A DNA stretch of 64,000 bases, from positions 992,001 to 1,056,000 of the forward strand of contig JACJYL010000002.1 of the NCBI GenBank assembly GCA_020636105.1, written 5' to 3'. The translations under genes and the position numbers were made by a program. Source of the DNA: Lewinellaceae bacterium. GTDB lineage: Bacteria; Bacteroidota; Bacteroidia; Chitinophagales; Saprospiraceae. Every line of letters begins with the position of its first letter. Position 1 is the stretch's first letter. Below are positions 44,562 to 52,235 of this stretch, one piece after another. The notes under the pieces were generated by a model. That model saw nothing but the letters and a program-made list of their open reading frames with translations, was not told where the DNA came from and made no database searches.

Positions 44562-44655
44562 CCTTGATGGTCGAAGCATGCCTGGTGACGCAGGAGACAG
44601 GCTTTTAGCTTCGACCGAATGCGCTCATCCCATCCCCAATCAAAAATAACCCATT
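44562..44655 (+). repeat. Island repeat family 2, copy 1
   Basis: CTTGATGGTCGAAGCATGCC, then a GACGCAGGAGACAGGC block, GCTTCGACCGAATGCGCTC and CAAAAATAACCCA. Nearly the same text recurs at 47203-47395 and, inverted, in part at 59630-59765. It lies just outside the IS110 element. Confidence 0.75.
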
Positions 44656-44704
44656 TCCCCGCAAAACGCAAAACATGAGTCATCTTACCTTAGGGGCAGG
44701 AAAT

Positions 44705-44721
44705 TAAATTTGGTAAATTTG
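44705..44721 (+). promoter_or_regulatory. Two adjacent TAAATTTG elements before the IS110 leader RNA
   Basis: TAAATTTG at 44705-44712 and again at 44714-44721. The second would place transcription start near 44728, immediately before the 44734 stem of the predicted leader RNA. Confidence 0.45.
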
Positions 44722-44727
44722 AAATGA

Positions 44728-44880
44728 AAAAATAAGGAAGCGGCATAAGACTATAATGAGTCATTTGTCATTAAGACAGTTCGGGATAGCCAGTCCCGCT
44801 TCCTTTTCTCTGTTTCACCTCGGACAGTTTGTTAGGCAAAAAGCCTGAGTAAGATAGATGAGGCATAACAGAAGTTATTT
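44728..44880 (+). ncRNA. Candidate IS110 bridge RNA
   Basis: The 170-base leader before the IS110 transposase is highly structured. AAGGAAGCGG (44734-44743) pairs with CCGCTTCCTT (44796-44805), enclosing a 52-base multi-loop with an inner TAATGA/TCATTA stem. A second domain has TAGGCAAAAAGCCTG and a CCTC/GAGG pair (44818-44863). IS110-group elements are known to encode a bridge RNA in the non-coding end upstream of the recombinase, with two loops that pair with target and donor DNA. Position and structure fit; loop-to-target pairing was not established here. Confidence 0.6.
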
Positions 44881-44906
44881 TATCAACACAAATTTACCGA
44901 TTTAGT

Positions 44907-45896
44907 ATGAAACAATCTGATCGTTTTGTAGGAATTGACATATCAAAAGATAGTTTTGATGTCTGCGTTTTATCACAAGGGGCTCTATTAGAAGAAAGCC
45001 GTTTTAATAATGATGCTCAAGGTTGGCAAAAGTTTGCTAAAAACCTTAGTGATCAGGACTTATGCATAATAGAAGCAACGGGATCTTATCATGTAGGGTT
45101 GGCATTATATTTAGTTGAGCATGATAAACGTGTTAGTGTAGTCAACCCTTTGCGTGTAAAGTATTTTTCTCGATTGAATCTCAAGAGGGCAAAAACAGAT
45201 AGGGTAGATGCTTATGTTATTGCCCAGTATGGCCAAGTATTTAAGCCTGAAAGTTGGACAGCTCCACCGACACATTTAAGACAACTTCAACAGTTAATGA
45301 CAGTTTCTGCACAATTAACAAAACAAAAGACGGCATTAATCAATCAACAAAAAAACTTTGAACTTGTACCAGACCCCAGTAAAGAAGCCCTTGAAATAAT
45401 AAAGTGCCAAATAGTAAAATTAGAGAAACATTTACAAGAAATACAATGCCTTATCAATAATAGCATTAAAGAACATTACAAAGAATTAGAGGCTTCTTTA
45501 CGATCAATTCCCGGTTTAGGTCCCAAAACGGTAGCCACCTTAATCCTAATAACTGGAGGCTTTACCAAGTTTGGATCATATAAAGCTTTGATAGCCTATG
45601 TGGGGTTAGCTCCTCGGACATACGAGTCAGGAGTAAGTGTTAAGGGAGCTTCACACATCTGCAAGTTAGGGTCATCCTATCTTCGAAAGTTACTTTATGA
45701 ATGTGCTTTAAGTGCCAAAAGGTTTAACCCTGTATGTAAGGAACTATTTGAAAGACTCTATATTGCAAAGAAAAAACCATTTAAAGTAGCCATGATTGCG
45801 GTGGCCAATAAGTTGCTGAAAATCGCTTTCACTATAGCTATAACTGGACAAAAATTTGATCCGGAATACAGACTAAAACATTATTTTGCCAAATAA
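44907..45896 (+). CDS. IS110 family transposase
   Basis: A 329-residue recombinase. The N-terminal RuvC-like DEDD domain has GIDISKDSFDVCV (Asp11), CIIEATGSYH (Glu near 57) and KTDRVDAYVIAQYG (Asp pair near 97-100). A coiled-coil stretch lies at about 155-195. The C-terminal Transposase_20 domain follows, with IPGLGPKTVATLI, YVGLAPRTYESG and GASHICKLGSSYLRKLLYEC, which carries the catalytic Ser region. Full length and apparently intact. IS110 enzymes work with a bridge RNA; a candidate lies directly upstream. Confidence 0.95.
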   Translation: MKQSDRFVGIDISKDSFDVCVLSQGALLEESRFNNDAQGWQKFAKNLSDQDLCIIEATGSYHVGLALYLVEHDKRVSVVNPLRVKYFSRLNLKRAKTDRVDAYVIAQYGQVFKPESWTAPPTHLRQLQQLMTVSAQLTKQKTALINQQKNFELVPDPSKEALEIIKCQIVKLEKHLQEIQCLINNSIKEHYKELEASLRSIPGLGPKTVATLILITGGFTKFGSYKALIAYVGLAPRTYESGVSVKGASHICKLGSSYLRKLLYECALSAKRFNPVCKELFERLYIAKKKPFKVAMIAVANKLLKIAFTIAITGQKFDPEYRLKHYFAK

Positions 45897-45940
45897 AATT
45901 TTCTGATTTTCCGAAAAAAATTTGGAGATGAACACAGTTC

Positions 45941-45980
45941 ATCCCGAATTTCATCTAATCAGATTAAATTCGGGATTTTT
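45941..45980 (+). terminator. Terminator after the IS110 transposase
   Basis: ATCCCGAATTT (45941-45951) pairs with AAATTCGGGAT (45966-45976), followed by a T-run. The left arm with its flank (AGTTCATCCCGAAT) recurs inverted at 46219-46232. Confidence 0.8.
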
Positions 45981-46054
45981 CTTTTACAAAAGAAATAAAC
46001 CGCAAAACCTGCCTTCCGTCGCGGCAGCAGGCAAGGTTTAAAACAAGTAACCGC

Positions 46055-46139
46055 AAAATTTAGAAGTGTTTGGGTCGTGGGTTAGGTGTTTTGCGACAAA
46101 AAATGACTTTTTTCCAAAACCCAAACACTTTTAAATTTT
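46055..46139. repeat. Long hairpin, possible MITE or structured RNA
   Basis: 46056-46075 pairs with 46119-46138 over 20 bases with one mismatch (AAATTTAGAAGTGTTTGGGT against its complement). The 43-base loop contains a further GTCG/CGAC pairing. It lies in a gene-free 470-bp interval right of the IS110 element. Confidence 0.65.
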
Positions 46140-46257
46140 AAATTCCTTGTTTTACATTTTACATTTAAAAAATACTTCAAATAATCAAAAAATTTCTATT
46201 TCAGACAGTTTTTGATTATTCGGGATGAACTCATGTTTTGTGTTTCTTTGTCAATGT

Positions 46258-46365
46258 ATTTGATAACGCCCGGACTACAAGTCCTACAAGCGTAGCCCGC
46301 TTAAGCGATGACGCTTAACCGATCGACAGATTTTTTTTTATCGATACGCTTCGGCCATCAGAGAG
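46258..46365. repeat. Island hairpin repeat (divergent copy) abutting lipoprotein stop
   Basis: Same layout as the 47743-47844 repeat: CGCCCGGACTACAAGTCCTAC, then GATGACGCTTAACCGATCGA, a T-run, and GATACGCTTCGGCCATCAGAG directly touching the TAA stop codon of the minus-strand lipoprotein gene. Confidence 0.6.
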
Positions 46366-47133
46366 TTATCTATTTAGGTGTAATTCTACGATTTCATCAT
46401 CTTCTGTTGGAATCAATCCCATAATATACTCTTTTCTATCTTTAGCATCATTTTTGTTATAAATATCAATATAACCATAAAACGCTTCCCATTTCTTTGA
46501 ACTCAAAAAATAATCTGAATAAGCCAATAATCTCAAATTATAATAGATAGTGTCATTATTAATCACCCCTACATATGATTGAAAAAAATTATATGAAAAA
46601 CTGCATTTAACCCGAGAACATTGGGTGATTTTTACTTGATTGTCAGCTTTATATTCTAAGGTATTTGCCATATTCCATCGATTTAATGGTGTATAATCAA
46701 TACCTTTATAAATCCCCTTTTCTTTTGAAAAACACCCTAAATGAAAAAAAATAGTAAACAAATTTTTAAAATCATGTCTAGCTGATTTTGGATTAACATT
46801 TCCATATTTATCCATTTCAGCTCGAATGATTTCATACCTATTTGCTCCTTTCAAACTTAAAATATCAGAAACAATTGATATTAAACTTATATCAATTGTA
46901 CCATCCCCTCTTTGACTTAACACAATATATTGTTTAGAATTGCTGATTTTCTTATTAATGATATCTTCTAATTCTTCTAAGCTAGGATCATTCATTAATT
47001 CAATACTATGATTATACACTACTTTATAAACTAGAGCTTTAGAACTAGGAATATGCCATTCAAACTGCCTACAATTAGAGGCAAAATAACATGAATTCAG
47101 CAATAATATCACGCCAAAAAAAAAATATTTCAT
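46366..47133 (-). CDS. Lipoprotein of unknown function (cassette gene)
   Basis: A 255-residue lipoprotein: MKYFFFGVILLLNSC with lipobox LLNSC at residue 15. The mature part has a repeated alpha/beta pattern, is AT-rich in codon use and contains several further Cys. I do not recognise a family. Its stop codon abuts an island hairpin repeat and its upstream side is filled with related repeats, the same arrangement as the RHS toxin/immunity cassette next door. It could be an orphan immunity protein or effector accessory. That reading is inference from context. Confidence 0.7.
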   Translation of the reverse strand: MKYFFFGVILLLNSCYFASNCRQFEWHIPSSKALVYKVVYNHSIELMNDPSLEELEDIINKKISNSKQYIVLSQRGDGTIDISLISIVSDILSLKGANRYEIIRAEMDKYGNVNPKSARHDFKNLFTIFFHLGCFSKEKGIYKGIDYTPLNRWNMANTLEYKADNQVKITQCSRVKCSFSYNFFQSYVGVINNDTIYYNLRLLAYSDYFLSSKKWEAFYGYIDIYNKNDAKDRKEYIMGLIPTEDDEIVELHLNR

Positions 47134-47202
47134 GCCCTAATTTTTTATTATTTCAACATTTTGTTTTTGCCCGTCAGGGCTAATAAACTTTGTATTAGTA
47201 GA

Positions 47203-47395
47203 TACCCCCCGATGGCCAAAGCATGCCCCCCAAAAGAAAAAAGTCGATGGTCGCAGCCTGCCTGGTGACGCAGGAGACAGGCTTTTAGCTTCGCCCGAAT
47301 GCGCTCATCCTATCACCTGATCAAAAATAACCAATTCCCAATCACATATCAATATATCCAATATTATTCCGGAAATCCAAAATTTCCACATTCTA
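47203..47395 (+). repeat. Island repeat family 2, copy 2
   Basis: GATGGCCAAAGCATGCC, GACGCAGGAGACAGGC, GCTTCGCCCGAATGCGCTC, CAAAAATAACC, CACATATCAATATATCCAAT and ATTCCGGAAATCC. Copy 1 is at 44562-44655, and a partial inverted copy is at 59630-59765. Confidence 0.75.
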
Positions 47396-47491
47396 CCAAA
47401 GCACAAAAATCCAATGCCCAAGGTGGTCAGCCTTATGTTTTTGTTTCAGTATAAAAGGAATTCAGATCGCCCAGGTTTACCTGGCTTTAGA

Positions 47492-47576
47492 CAGGCTGCA
47501 AGCCTTACATGCATATTCCGGTCAAAGCTATAAGCCTTGACCATCGACTAGAGCGACATGCTTCGGCCATCAGGGG
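47492..47576 (-). repeat. Island hairpin repeat family 1, copy A
   Basis: On the minus strand: CCTGATGGCCGAAGCATGTC, GATGGTCAAGGCTTATAGC, TTTGACCGGAATATGC and AAGGCTTGCAGCCT. GGTCAA...TTGACC and AGGCTTGCAGCCT form hairpins. Copies at 47743-47844, 50011-50099 and 59538-59603. Confidence 0.8.
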
Positions 47577-47683
47577 TCGGTTGCTCTAACTGATCCGATA
47601 ATGATTTAATATCGGCTATAACAGCCATCCCGAAAAAACGGGCCGTTGTATAGCTTGGCCATTATACCTCATGCACCAGACGC

Positions 47684-47712
47684 AAAAAGCCCGACGCGCG
47701 GCCAGGCTTTTT
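47684..47712. terminator. Hairpin terminator between repeat copies
   Basis: AAAAAGCCcGAC pairs with GGCCaGGCTTTTT. A close relative (AAAAAGCCCGACC...GGCCAGGCTTTT) lies at about 49977-50005, again beside a family 1 repeat. Confidence 0.6.
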
Positions 47713-47742
47713 GCTTTCGTTTCTTTGTCTGTGTATCTTATG

Positions 47743-47844
47743 ACGCCCAGGCTGCAAGCCTTACAGGCATATTCCGGTCAAAGCTTTAAGCCTTGACCAT
47801 CGACCTTTTTTTATTTTTTGTCGACATGCTTCGGCTATCAGGGG
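47743..47844 (-). repeat. Island hairpin repeat family 1, copy B, abutting immunity gene stop
   Basis: Same elements as copy A, with GGTCAAGGCTTAAAGC pairing to TTTGACC and an AAAAAATAAAAAAA insert. The outer end CCCCTGATAGCCGAAGC directly touches the TAA stop codon of the putative immunity gene. Confidence 0.8.
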
Positions 47845-48282
47845 TTATAGATTTACATAATGGTAATGTAGTTTGCATTTATTTACATCAAAATATGCTA
47901 CTAAATATTTAGTTTTATCACCTCTAAATTTCACCCATTCTCTGTCTAAAGAAAGAATACCATCTAAATTTAGATCTGACATATAAAACTCATAAAAAGT
48001 ATCATCAGGTTCAATTGAAGATTCTAATTGGAGAAATAAGTCAGCAAATCTTTGACATCTTTTATTATCGAATTGCAAAACAACATCATCATCATAATCT
48101 CCAGCAAAAATTGAATTTTCTTGATAAGAAAGTACCTCAAATTCACCATAGATTGTTTCTATTCCTAAAAACTGAGATATATGTTGCTTAGTCCAAAACA
48201 AATGTCTATTAAAATAAAACAATGTGACGACAAAAACCAAAAAAAGGCTAACTATTCCAGAAATAATGATTGCTCTTTTCAT
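47845..48282 (-). CDS. Putative immunity protein for the RHS toxin tip
   Basis: A 145-residue protein starting 12 bases after the RHS stop codon, the usual place for the cognate immunity gene. One N-terminal membrane helix (about residues 4-25, AIIISGIVSLFLVFVVTLF) is followed by an acidic soluble domain (GDYDDDVVLQFDNKRCQRFA). With the N-terminus inside, the soluble part would face the periplasm, which suggests neutralisation on the periplasmic side. No family recognised; the role is inferred from gene order. Confidence 0.65.
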   Translation of the reverse strand: MKRAIIISGIVSLFLVFVVTLFYFNRHLFWTKQHISQFLGIETIYGEFEVLSYQENSIFAGDYDDDVVLQFDNKRCQRFADLFLQLESSIEPDDTFYEFYMSDLNLDGILSLDREWVKFRGDKTKYLVAYFDVNKCKLHYHYVNL

Positions 48283-48294
48283 GTATCATCTTAG

Positions 48295-49800
48295 TTAATC
48301 GGAAAAATACCCAGTATCGTTATAGGGTATCTTTTCAGAATTAATAATAAAATCGCGTCCCTTATCTGTAAGAATTTGGAACAACCTTGCTTTCCTTACA
48401 GCACTTTCACCACTTCTACTTCTAAGGTCTTTTAAATTAAATACTCTGACATCAAAATCATATTCATCATAAAAACTAAACTCCCCTTCAAATGAATAGC
48501 CATTCTTGGATGTTCTTGTCAAGGTTCCCGAAATTTCAATTGAAAATTGTCCCAAAGTTCCAGAAGCTTTAGCTCCTCCACTTATTATTGTGTTATAAGG
48601 GGCGGATTGCCCAACTTCCATTTTAGATAATTTATCTCTTAATTTTTTATAAGCTTCAGATTTTACATTTTTAGTTCTTTTTTTCCATGAAACATCATTT
48701 TTCCCTCCTGAAGATTTGGGAAATTCAGTTCCCTTTAAAAAAAACGGATAAATATTTACACCTTTCATTTCTTCTTTCGTCATCATATATTCATTCCCCA
48801 TTCCTTTTAACCAATGAGAAAAAAACCTCTTTGCTACATAATTTTTATTTCTTGCATTTGCTTTGTCTGAAGCCCATTGTTCTACCCAATCCAATTTTCT
48901 TTCTTCAACTGCATCAGACTCTAAATATGCCAAAAAGTATTTATATGGTGAATTATTATTTCTTTCGTTTGCATCAATTATTAATCTTGTATCAGTCGGA
49001 AATGTTATTATACCAGGCTCCAATTTAGTATCTCCTTCATCCACTGATTCCCACGAATATGAATATTCGACTTCCTCCAACCCATCCAAATCAATCGCCC
49101 AAATCGGCCTATTCCCCGCAAACTGATAAGGCGTATACCAGGGATAACTACCCGTCAACGGATCAATAGAAAGGAACCGTGCTATCCCCGGATTATAAAT
49201 CCTAAACCCATAATCATAATGCGTCAAACCACCCCATTCCCCCTCCTCATCTTTCTCCTTGCCATTAAACCCAAACCGGTAACGGTCTGCATTTGCAATT
49301 ATGCGTTTTGGCATCTCCTGACCGAATGGGAAATAATCAGTTGCAGAAACAGCTTCAGCCTCGTAAAACTCGACAATACTTCCAGAACTCACTTGTCCAA
49401 GGCGACGATCTGTATAGGTCGTTAAAACATTTCCAAGGTGGTTAGAAGACTCAAAGAACTTACTACCTCGTCGAGATTTATGCAATATAGGGATATTCTC
49501 TACAAAAAGATCAGGGGATTCCTCGGAAGGACTTAATTTATCTAATCCTAAGCGTGAAGAACCATAAATTGGTACTTCTGTTTGGAAAATTACTTCAGGT
49601 TCATTATTCGGAATATCTTTTTCATATACAGACATAACATTCCCGGAAGCATCTCTCACATAATAAGTTTGATGGATTCCAGTGTCTGTTGCTTTTTCTT
49701 TTATTACCCTATTACCACTACCATCATAATAAAAGTTAATTTCACTATCATTCAAACCAAAACCACCAGTCTTTGCTACTTTTATTGGTTTTCGATACAC
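48295..49800 (-). CDS. Truncated RHS-repeat protein with C-terminal toxin domain
   Basis: 501 residues from the first available ATG, but the same reading frame with RHS character (YDEIGNLVADQAENVTVEW) continues past 49800 to about 49868. There it runs into a hairpin repeat; the in-frame stop is at 49903-49905. The N-terminal thousands of residues of a normal RHS protein are absent. Visible: RHS core motifs SSNHLGNVLTTYTDRR, DYFPFGQEMPKR, RYRFGFNGKEKD, HYDYGFRIYNPGIARFLSID and PYQFAGNRPIWAIDLDG. This is followed by an unrecognised variable C-terminal domain of about 260 residues, the expected toxin. It looks like an orphan or silent RHS tip that could be recombined onto a full-length RHS gene elsewhere. 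Confidence 0.85.
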   Translation of the reverse strand: MYRKPIKVAKTGGFGLNDSEINFYYDGSGNRVIKEKATDTGIHQTYYVRDASGNVMSVYEKDIPNNEPEVIFQTEVPIYGSSRLGLDKLSPSEESPDLFVENIPILHKSRRGSKFFESSNHLGNVLTTYTDRRLGQVSSGSIVEFYEAEAVSATDYFPFGQEMPKRIIANADRYRFGFNGKEKDEEGEWGGLTHYDYGFRIYNPGIARFLSIDPLTGSYPWYTPYQFAGNRPIWAIDLDGLEEVEYSYSWESVDEGDTKLEPGIITFPTDTRLIIDANERNNNSPYKYFLAYLESDAVEERKLDWVEQWASDKANARNKNYVAKRFFSHWLKGMGNEYMMTKEEMKGVNIYPFFLKGTEFPKSSGGKNDVSWKKRTKNVKSEAYKKLRDKLSKMEVGQSAPYNTIISGGAKASGTLGQFSIEISGTLTRTSKNGYSFEGEFSFYDEYDFDVRVFNLKDLRSRSGESAVRKARLFQILTDKGRDFIINSEKIPYNDTGYFSD

Positions 49801-49868
49801 ATCCCACTCAACTGTTACATTTTCTGCCTGGTCAGCAACAAGATTACCAATTTCATCATAGGGGCTGA

Positions 49869-50099
49869 AAGCTTTGACGAACGGTTGTTTTTTATTTTTT
49901 GGTCAGTATGCTTCGGTCATCAGGGGATTTTTTTTATCGATACGCTTCGGCCATCAGAGGCCATGCACCAAAACGCAAAAAGCCCGACCTTCCGGCCAGG
50001 CTTTTGTTTTAGGCCCAGGCTGCAAGCCTTACAGGCATATTCCGGTCAAAGCTATAAGCCTTGACCATCGACTTGAGCGACATGCTTCGGCCATCAGGG
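49869..50099 (-). repeat. Island hairpin repeats at the 5' edge of the RHS cassette (copy C plus partial copies)
   Basis: 50011-50099 is a full family 1 repeat (GATGGTCAAGGCTTATAGC, TTTGACCGGAATATGCC, AAGGCTTGCAGCCTGG). 49869-49960 holds two partial copies (GATGGCCGAAGCGTATCGA and GATGACCGAAGCATACTGAC) and the fragment CGTCAAAGCTTT, fused directly to RHS coding sequence. Confidence 0.75.
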
Positions 50100-50151
50100 T
50101 GGCTTTTTGAATTGATTTGACTTGCAGTTGGAGTGAATTTAATTTTTTCAT
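50029..50151 (-). pseudogene. Start of a lost gene, running into the repeat
   Basis: A 40-codon frame: the first 18 codons (MKKLNSLQLQVKSIQKAT) lie outside the repeat and look like a real, Lys/Leu-rich N-terminus, similar in style to Bacteroidota peptide leaders. The rest is translated repeat sequence ending in a TAA. Probably the 5' stub of a gene displaced by the repeat. Confidence 0.35.
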
Positions 50152-50704
50152 GGTTAGAATTTTTTTAGTAAGCAGGAAGGAGGGGATTTAATAAAAATTT
50201 TAAATTAATTTTCTGATCCTCTTCCGGAAAGAATCGAAAAGGATAGTTTTTTCTATCTGTATCGGCCAAAGGAACCCCATGGAAAAGCCAATAAAAAACT
50301 CAGGATCAATAAGGAAAAGAGGATGGAAATATGGTTGGAGGATTTCATTATGGCTTGACATTTAATATAATAATCTACCTGCGTCAAATGGTGATCTTTA
50401 TTAATGTCAAATCGGGGTTTATCAATCAAACCAATATGGTAAATTATTCAGTTTTAAAAAACAATGATATTTGTCAGAGGAGACGCAAATATTGGGAAAA
50501 ACAGGAGCATTATATATTAAAACCCAGGTTAATATCATCCATCTTTTGATTTCAGAAACCACCCAAAATTTCAGACAGATTTCAGATAGTTTTTAGACGA
50601 GAATTTTCCAAAAAACTGGCATTTAAGGACTTAAAAAATAATATTTGATTCACAATAAAAAATTTCATAAATTTACGGCTATCAAATCTAATGGCCGTTA
50701 ATTT
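50152..50704. other. AT-rich intergenic region without a recognisable gene
   Basis: No convincing coding frame on either strand. A TAAATTTA sequence near 50672 resembles a -7 element and could serve the AbiEi gene at 50705. Confidence 0.4.
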
Positions 50705-51298
50705 GTGAAAAATAAATTAGACATAAAACAATTATTTGAATCCAACCATGGAGTTCTTACCATAAACCAGTTACAGGACCGGGGAGTCACTTATTATGCC
50801 CTGAATAAATTAATTAAGGCAAATAAAGTAGAGCGAGTCAAGCCCGGGCTGTACCGCTGGACAGACTTTATAGGAGATGAGTTATTTGAAGCACTGAAAA
50901 TTGTTCCAAATGGCATTATCTGCATGTATTCTGCCGCAGCTTTTTTCGAATTAACAACTTTTATTCCTTCTCAGATTCATATTGCAATTCCCAAAAAAAG
51001 AAAAATCAGGTTACCGGATTACCCTCCCATAAAATTATATTACTGGAGTGAGTCACAACTTTCCTGCGGTCAGGAGCAAATAAAAAATAACCTGGGAAAC
51101 CCGATTACCATTTACAATAAAGAAAAGGTTGTATGTGATTTCATTAAATTCAGAAGCAAAACAGGCCAGGATCTTTCCAAAGAGGTTTTGAAGAACTATT
51201 TGAATCGGGAAGATAGAAATATAACAAAGTTGATGGCTTATGCCAGGGAATTAAACATTAACTCCCCTTTAAAAAAATACTTAGAAGTACTCCTATGA
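50705..51298 (+). CDS. AbiEi-type antitoxin of a type IV toxin-antitoxin system
   Basis: A 197-residue protein with GTG start. The N-terminal winged helix-turn-helix (FESNHGVLTINQLQDRGVTY, YALNKLIKANKVERVKPGLY) and the following AbiEi_3-like core (GIICMYSAAAFFELT, PSQIHIAIPKKRK, YNKEKVVCDFIKFR) match the family. AbiEi represses its own operon and prevents AbiEii toxicity without binding the toxin; AbiE systems abort phage infection. Its stop overlaps the toxin start (ATGA), so the pair is translationally coupled. Confidence 0.9.
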   Translation: MKNKLDIKQLFESNHGVLTINQLQDRGVTYYALNKLIKANKVERVKPGLYRWTDFIGDELFEALKIVPNGIICMYSAAAFFELTTFIPSQIHIAIPKKRKIRLPDYPPIKLYYWSESQLSCGQEQIKNNLGNPITIYNKEKVVCDFIKFRSKTGQDLSKEVLKNYLNREDRNITKLMAYARELNINSPLKKYLEVLL

Positions 51299-52235
51299 AT
51301 GACAATACACAGTCTATCCAGATGAAACTAAAACATCTTTCGAAAACCCAAAACAGGAACCATCAATTAACCCTGACCCGTTATTTTCAGGAGCGATTAT
51401 TGTTTCGATTATCCATTTCGAAGTACAAGAAAAATTTCTTTTTAAAAGGCGGCGCATTAATATACGCATTGGAAGCAGAGTTGAGTCGTCCGACTTTGGA
51501 TCTGGATCTGCTTGCCAAGAAAATAAAATCGGATACCCTGATAATTCATAATATATTCGAAACCGTTTGCAATATTGAATTCCCGGAAGACGGAGTCATT
51601 TTGATGCAAAAAAAATTGAAACGTCTGAAGTAGTGAAAGAAGAAAAGTATTCGGGAATAAGGATTAAAGTACCTGTAAGCTTGGGCAAAATAAATCAAAG
51701 AATGCAAATTGACATCGGCTTTGGAGATATTATTTTTCCGGCACCGGTTGAAATGGACTACCCTACCCTTCTGGATATGGAGTCTCCGGTTATCAAGGCC
51801 TATTCTATAGAATCGCTGGTTTCAGAAAAATTTGAAGCCATGATCGATCTATCGGAATTAAACAGCAGGATGAAAGACTTTTACGATGTCTTCAGAATTC
51901 TCAGCAAAGGAAACTTTGACAAGAACAACCTCAAAATAGCTATCGCCCAGGTGATACAAAAAGTGGATGCAAAAGTCATTGATATCCGGAAAGAGCAAAA
52001 CAAACCTCCCGGAGCTTCTTATGATCTTTTGCACAAAGAAATCCATATTCTTTTCAGGAAAAAAGAAGATGAACCAAACGGCTTTCTTTTTGTCCGCCAA
52101 AATCTGAAATACATTAAAAATATTTTGGAAGTGGCCAAAAGGGATAAGGTTCAATTCTCAACTTCTGATGTAATAAAGTTGGGTATTATCATCCAGCCGA
52201 TTTTACAAGGCGATAAAGCTGTCCTCTTCCCCTAA
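51295..52235 (+). pseudogene. AbiEii-type nucleotidyltransferase toxin, frameshifted
   Basis: The first frame (51295-51633) gives the N-terminal nucleotidyltransferase region: FFLKGGALIYALE and RPTLDLDLLAKK with the Asp-x-Asp pair. The second frame (51633-52235) gives the rest: MQIDIGFGDIIFPAPVEMDY, IESLVSEKFEAMIDLSELNS and MKDFYDVFRI. Adding one T to the four-T run at 51599-51602 restores a continuous protein (VIFDAKKIETSEVVKEEKYS). So this is a single-base deletion in an otherwise intact gene, about 313 codons. The toxin is predicted inactive unless the change is a sequencing error. An IS3 element begins a few bases after the stop codon. Confidence 0.85.

Larger units (their letters stand above)
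44728..45980 (+). mobile_element. IS110 family insertion element (approximate limits)
   Basis: Comprises the structured leader, the IS110 transposase and a terminator. IS110 elements lack long terminal inverted repeats, and I could not fix the exact ends from one copy. The left limit given is the predicted RNA start, the right one the end of the terminator. Copies of island repeats lie on both sides. Confidence 0.55.

Noticed and set aside
50331..50549. 72-residue plus-strand frame before AbiEi
   Set aside because: No coding character, no recognisable domain, and it lies in an AT-rich spacer.
51599..51640. Programmed ribosomal frameshift making AbiEii from two frames
   Set aside because: The A-rich stretch nearby could look slippery, but the frame must change before it, at the T run, and no stimulatory structure is visible. 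A simple base deletion explains it better.
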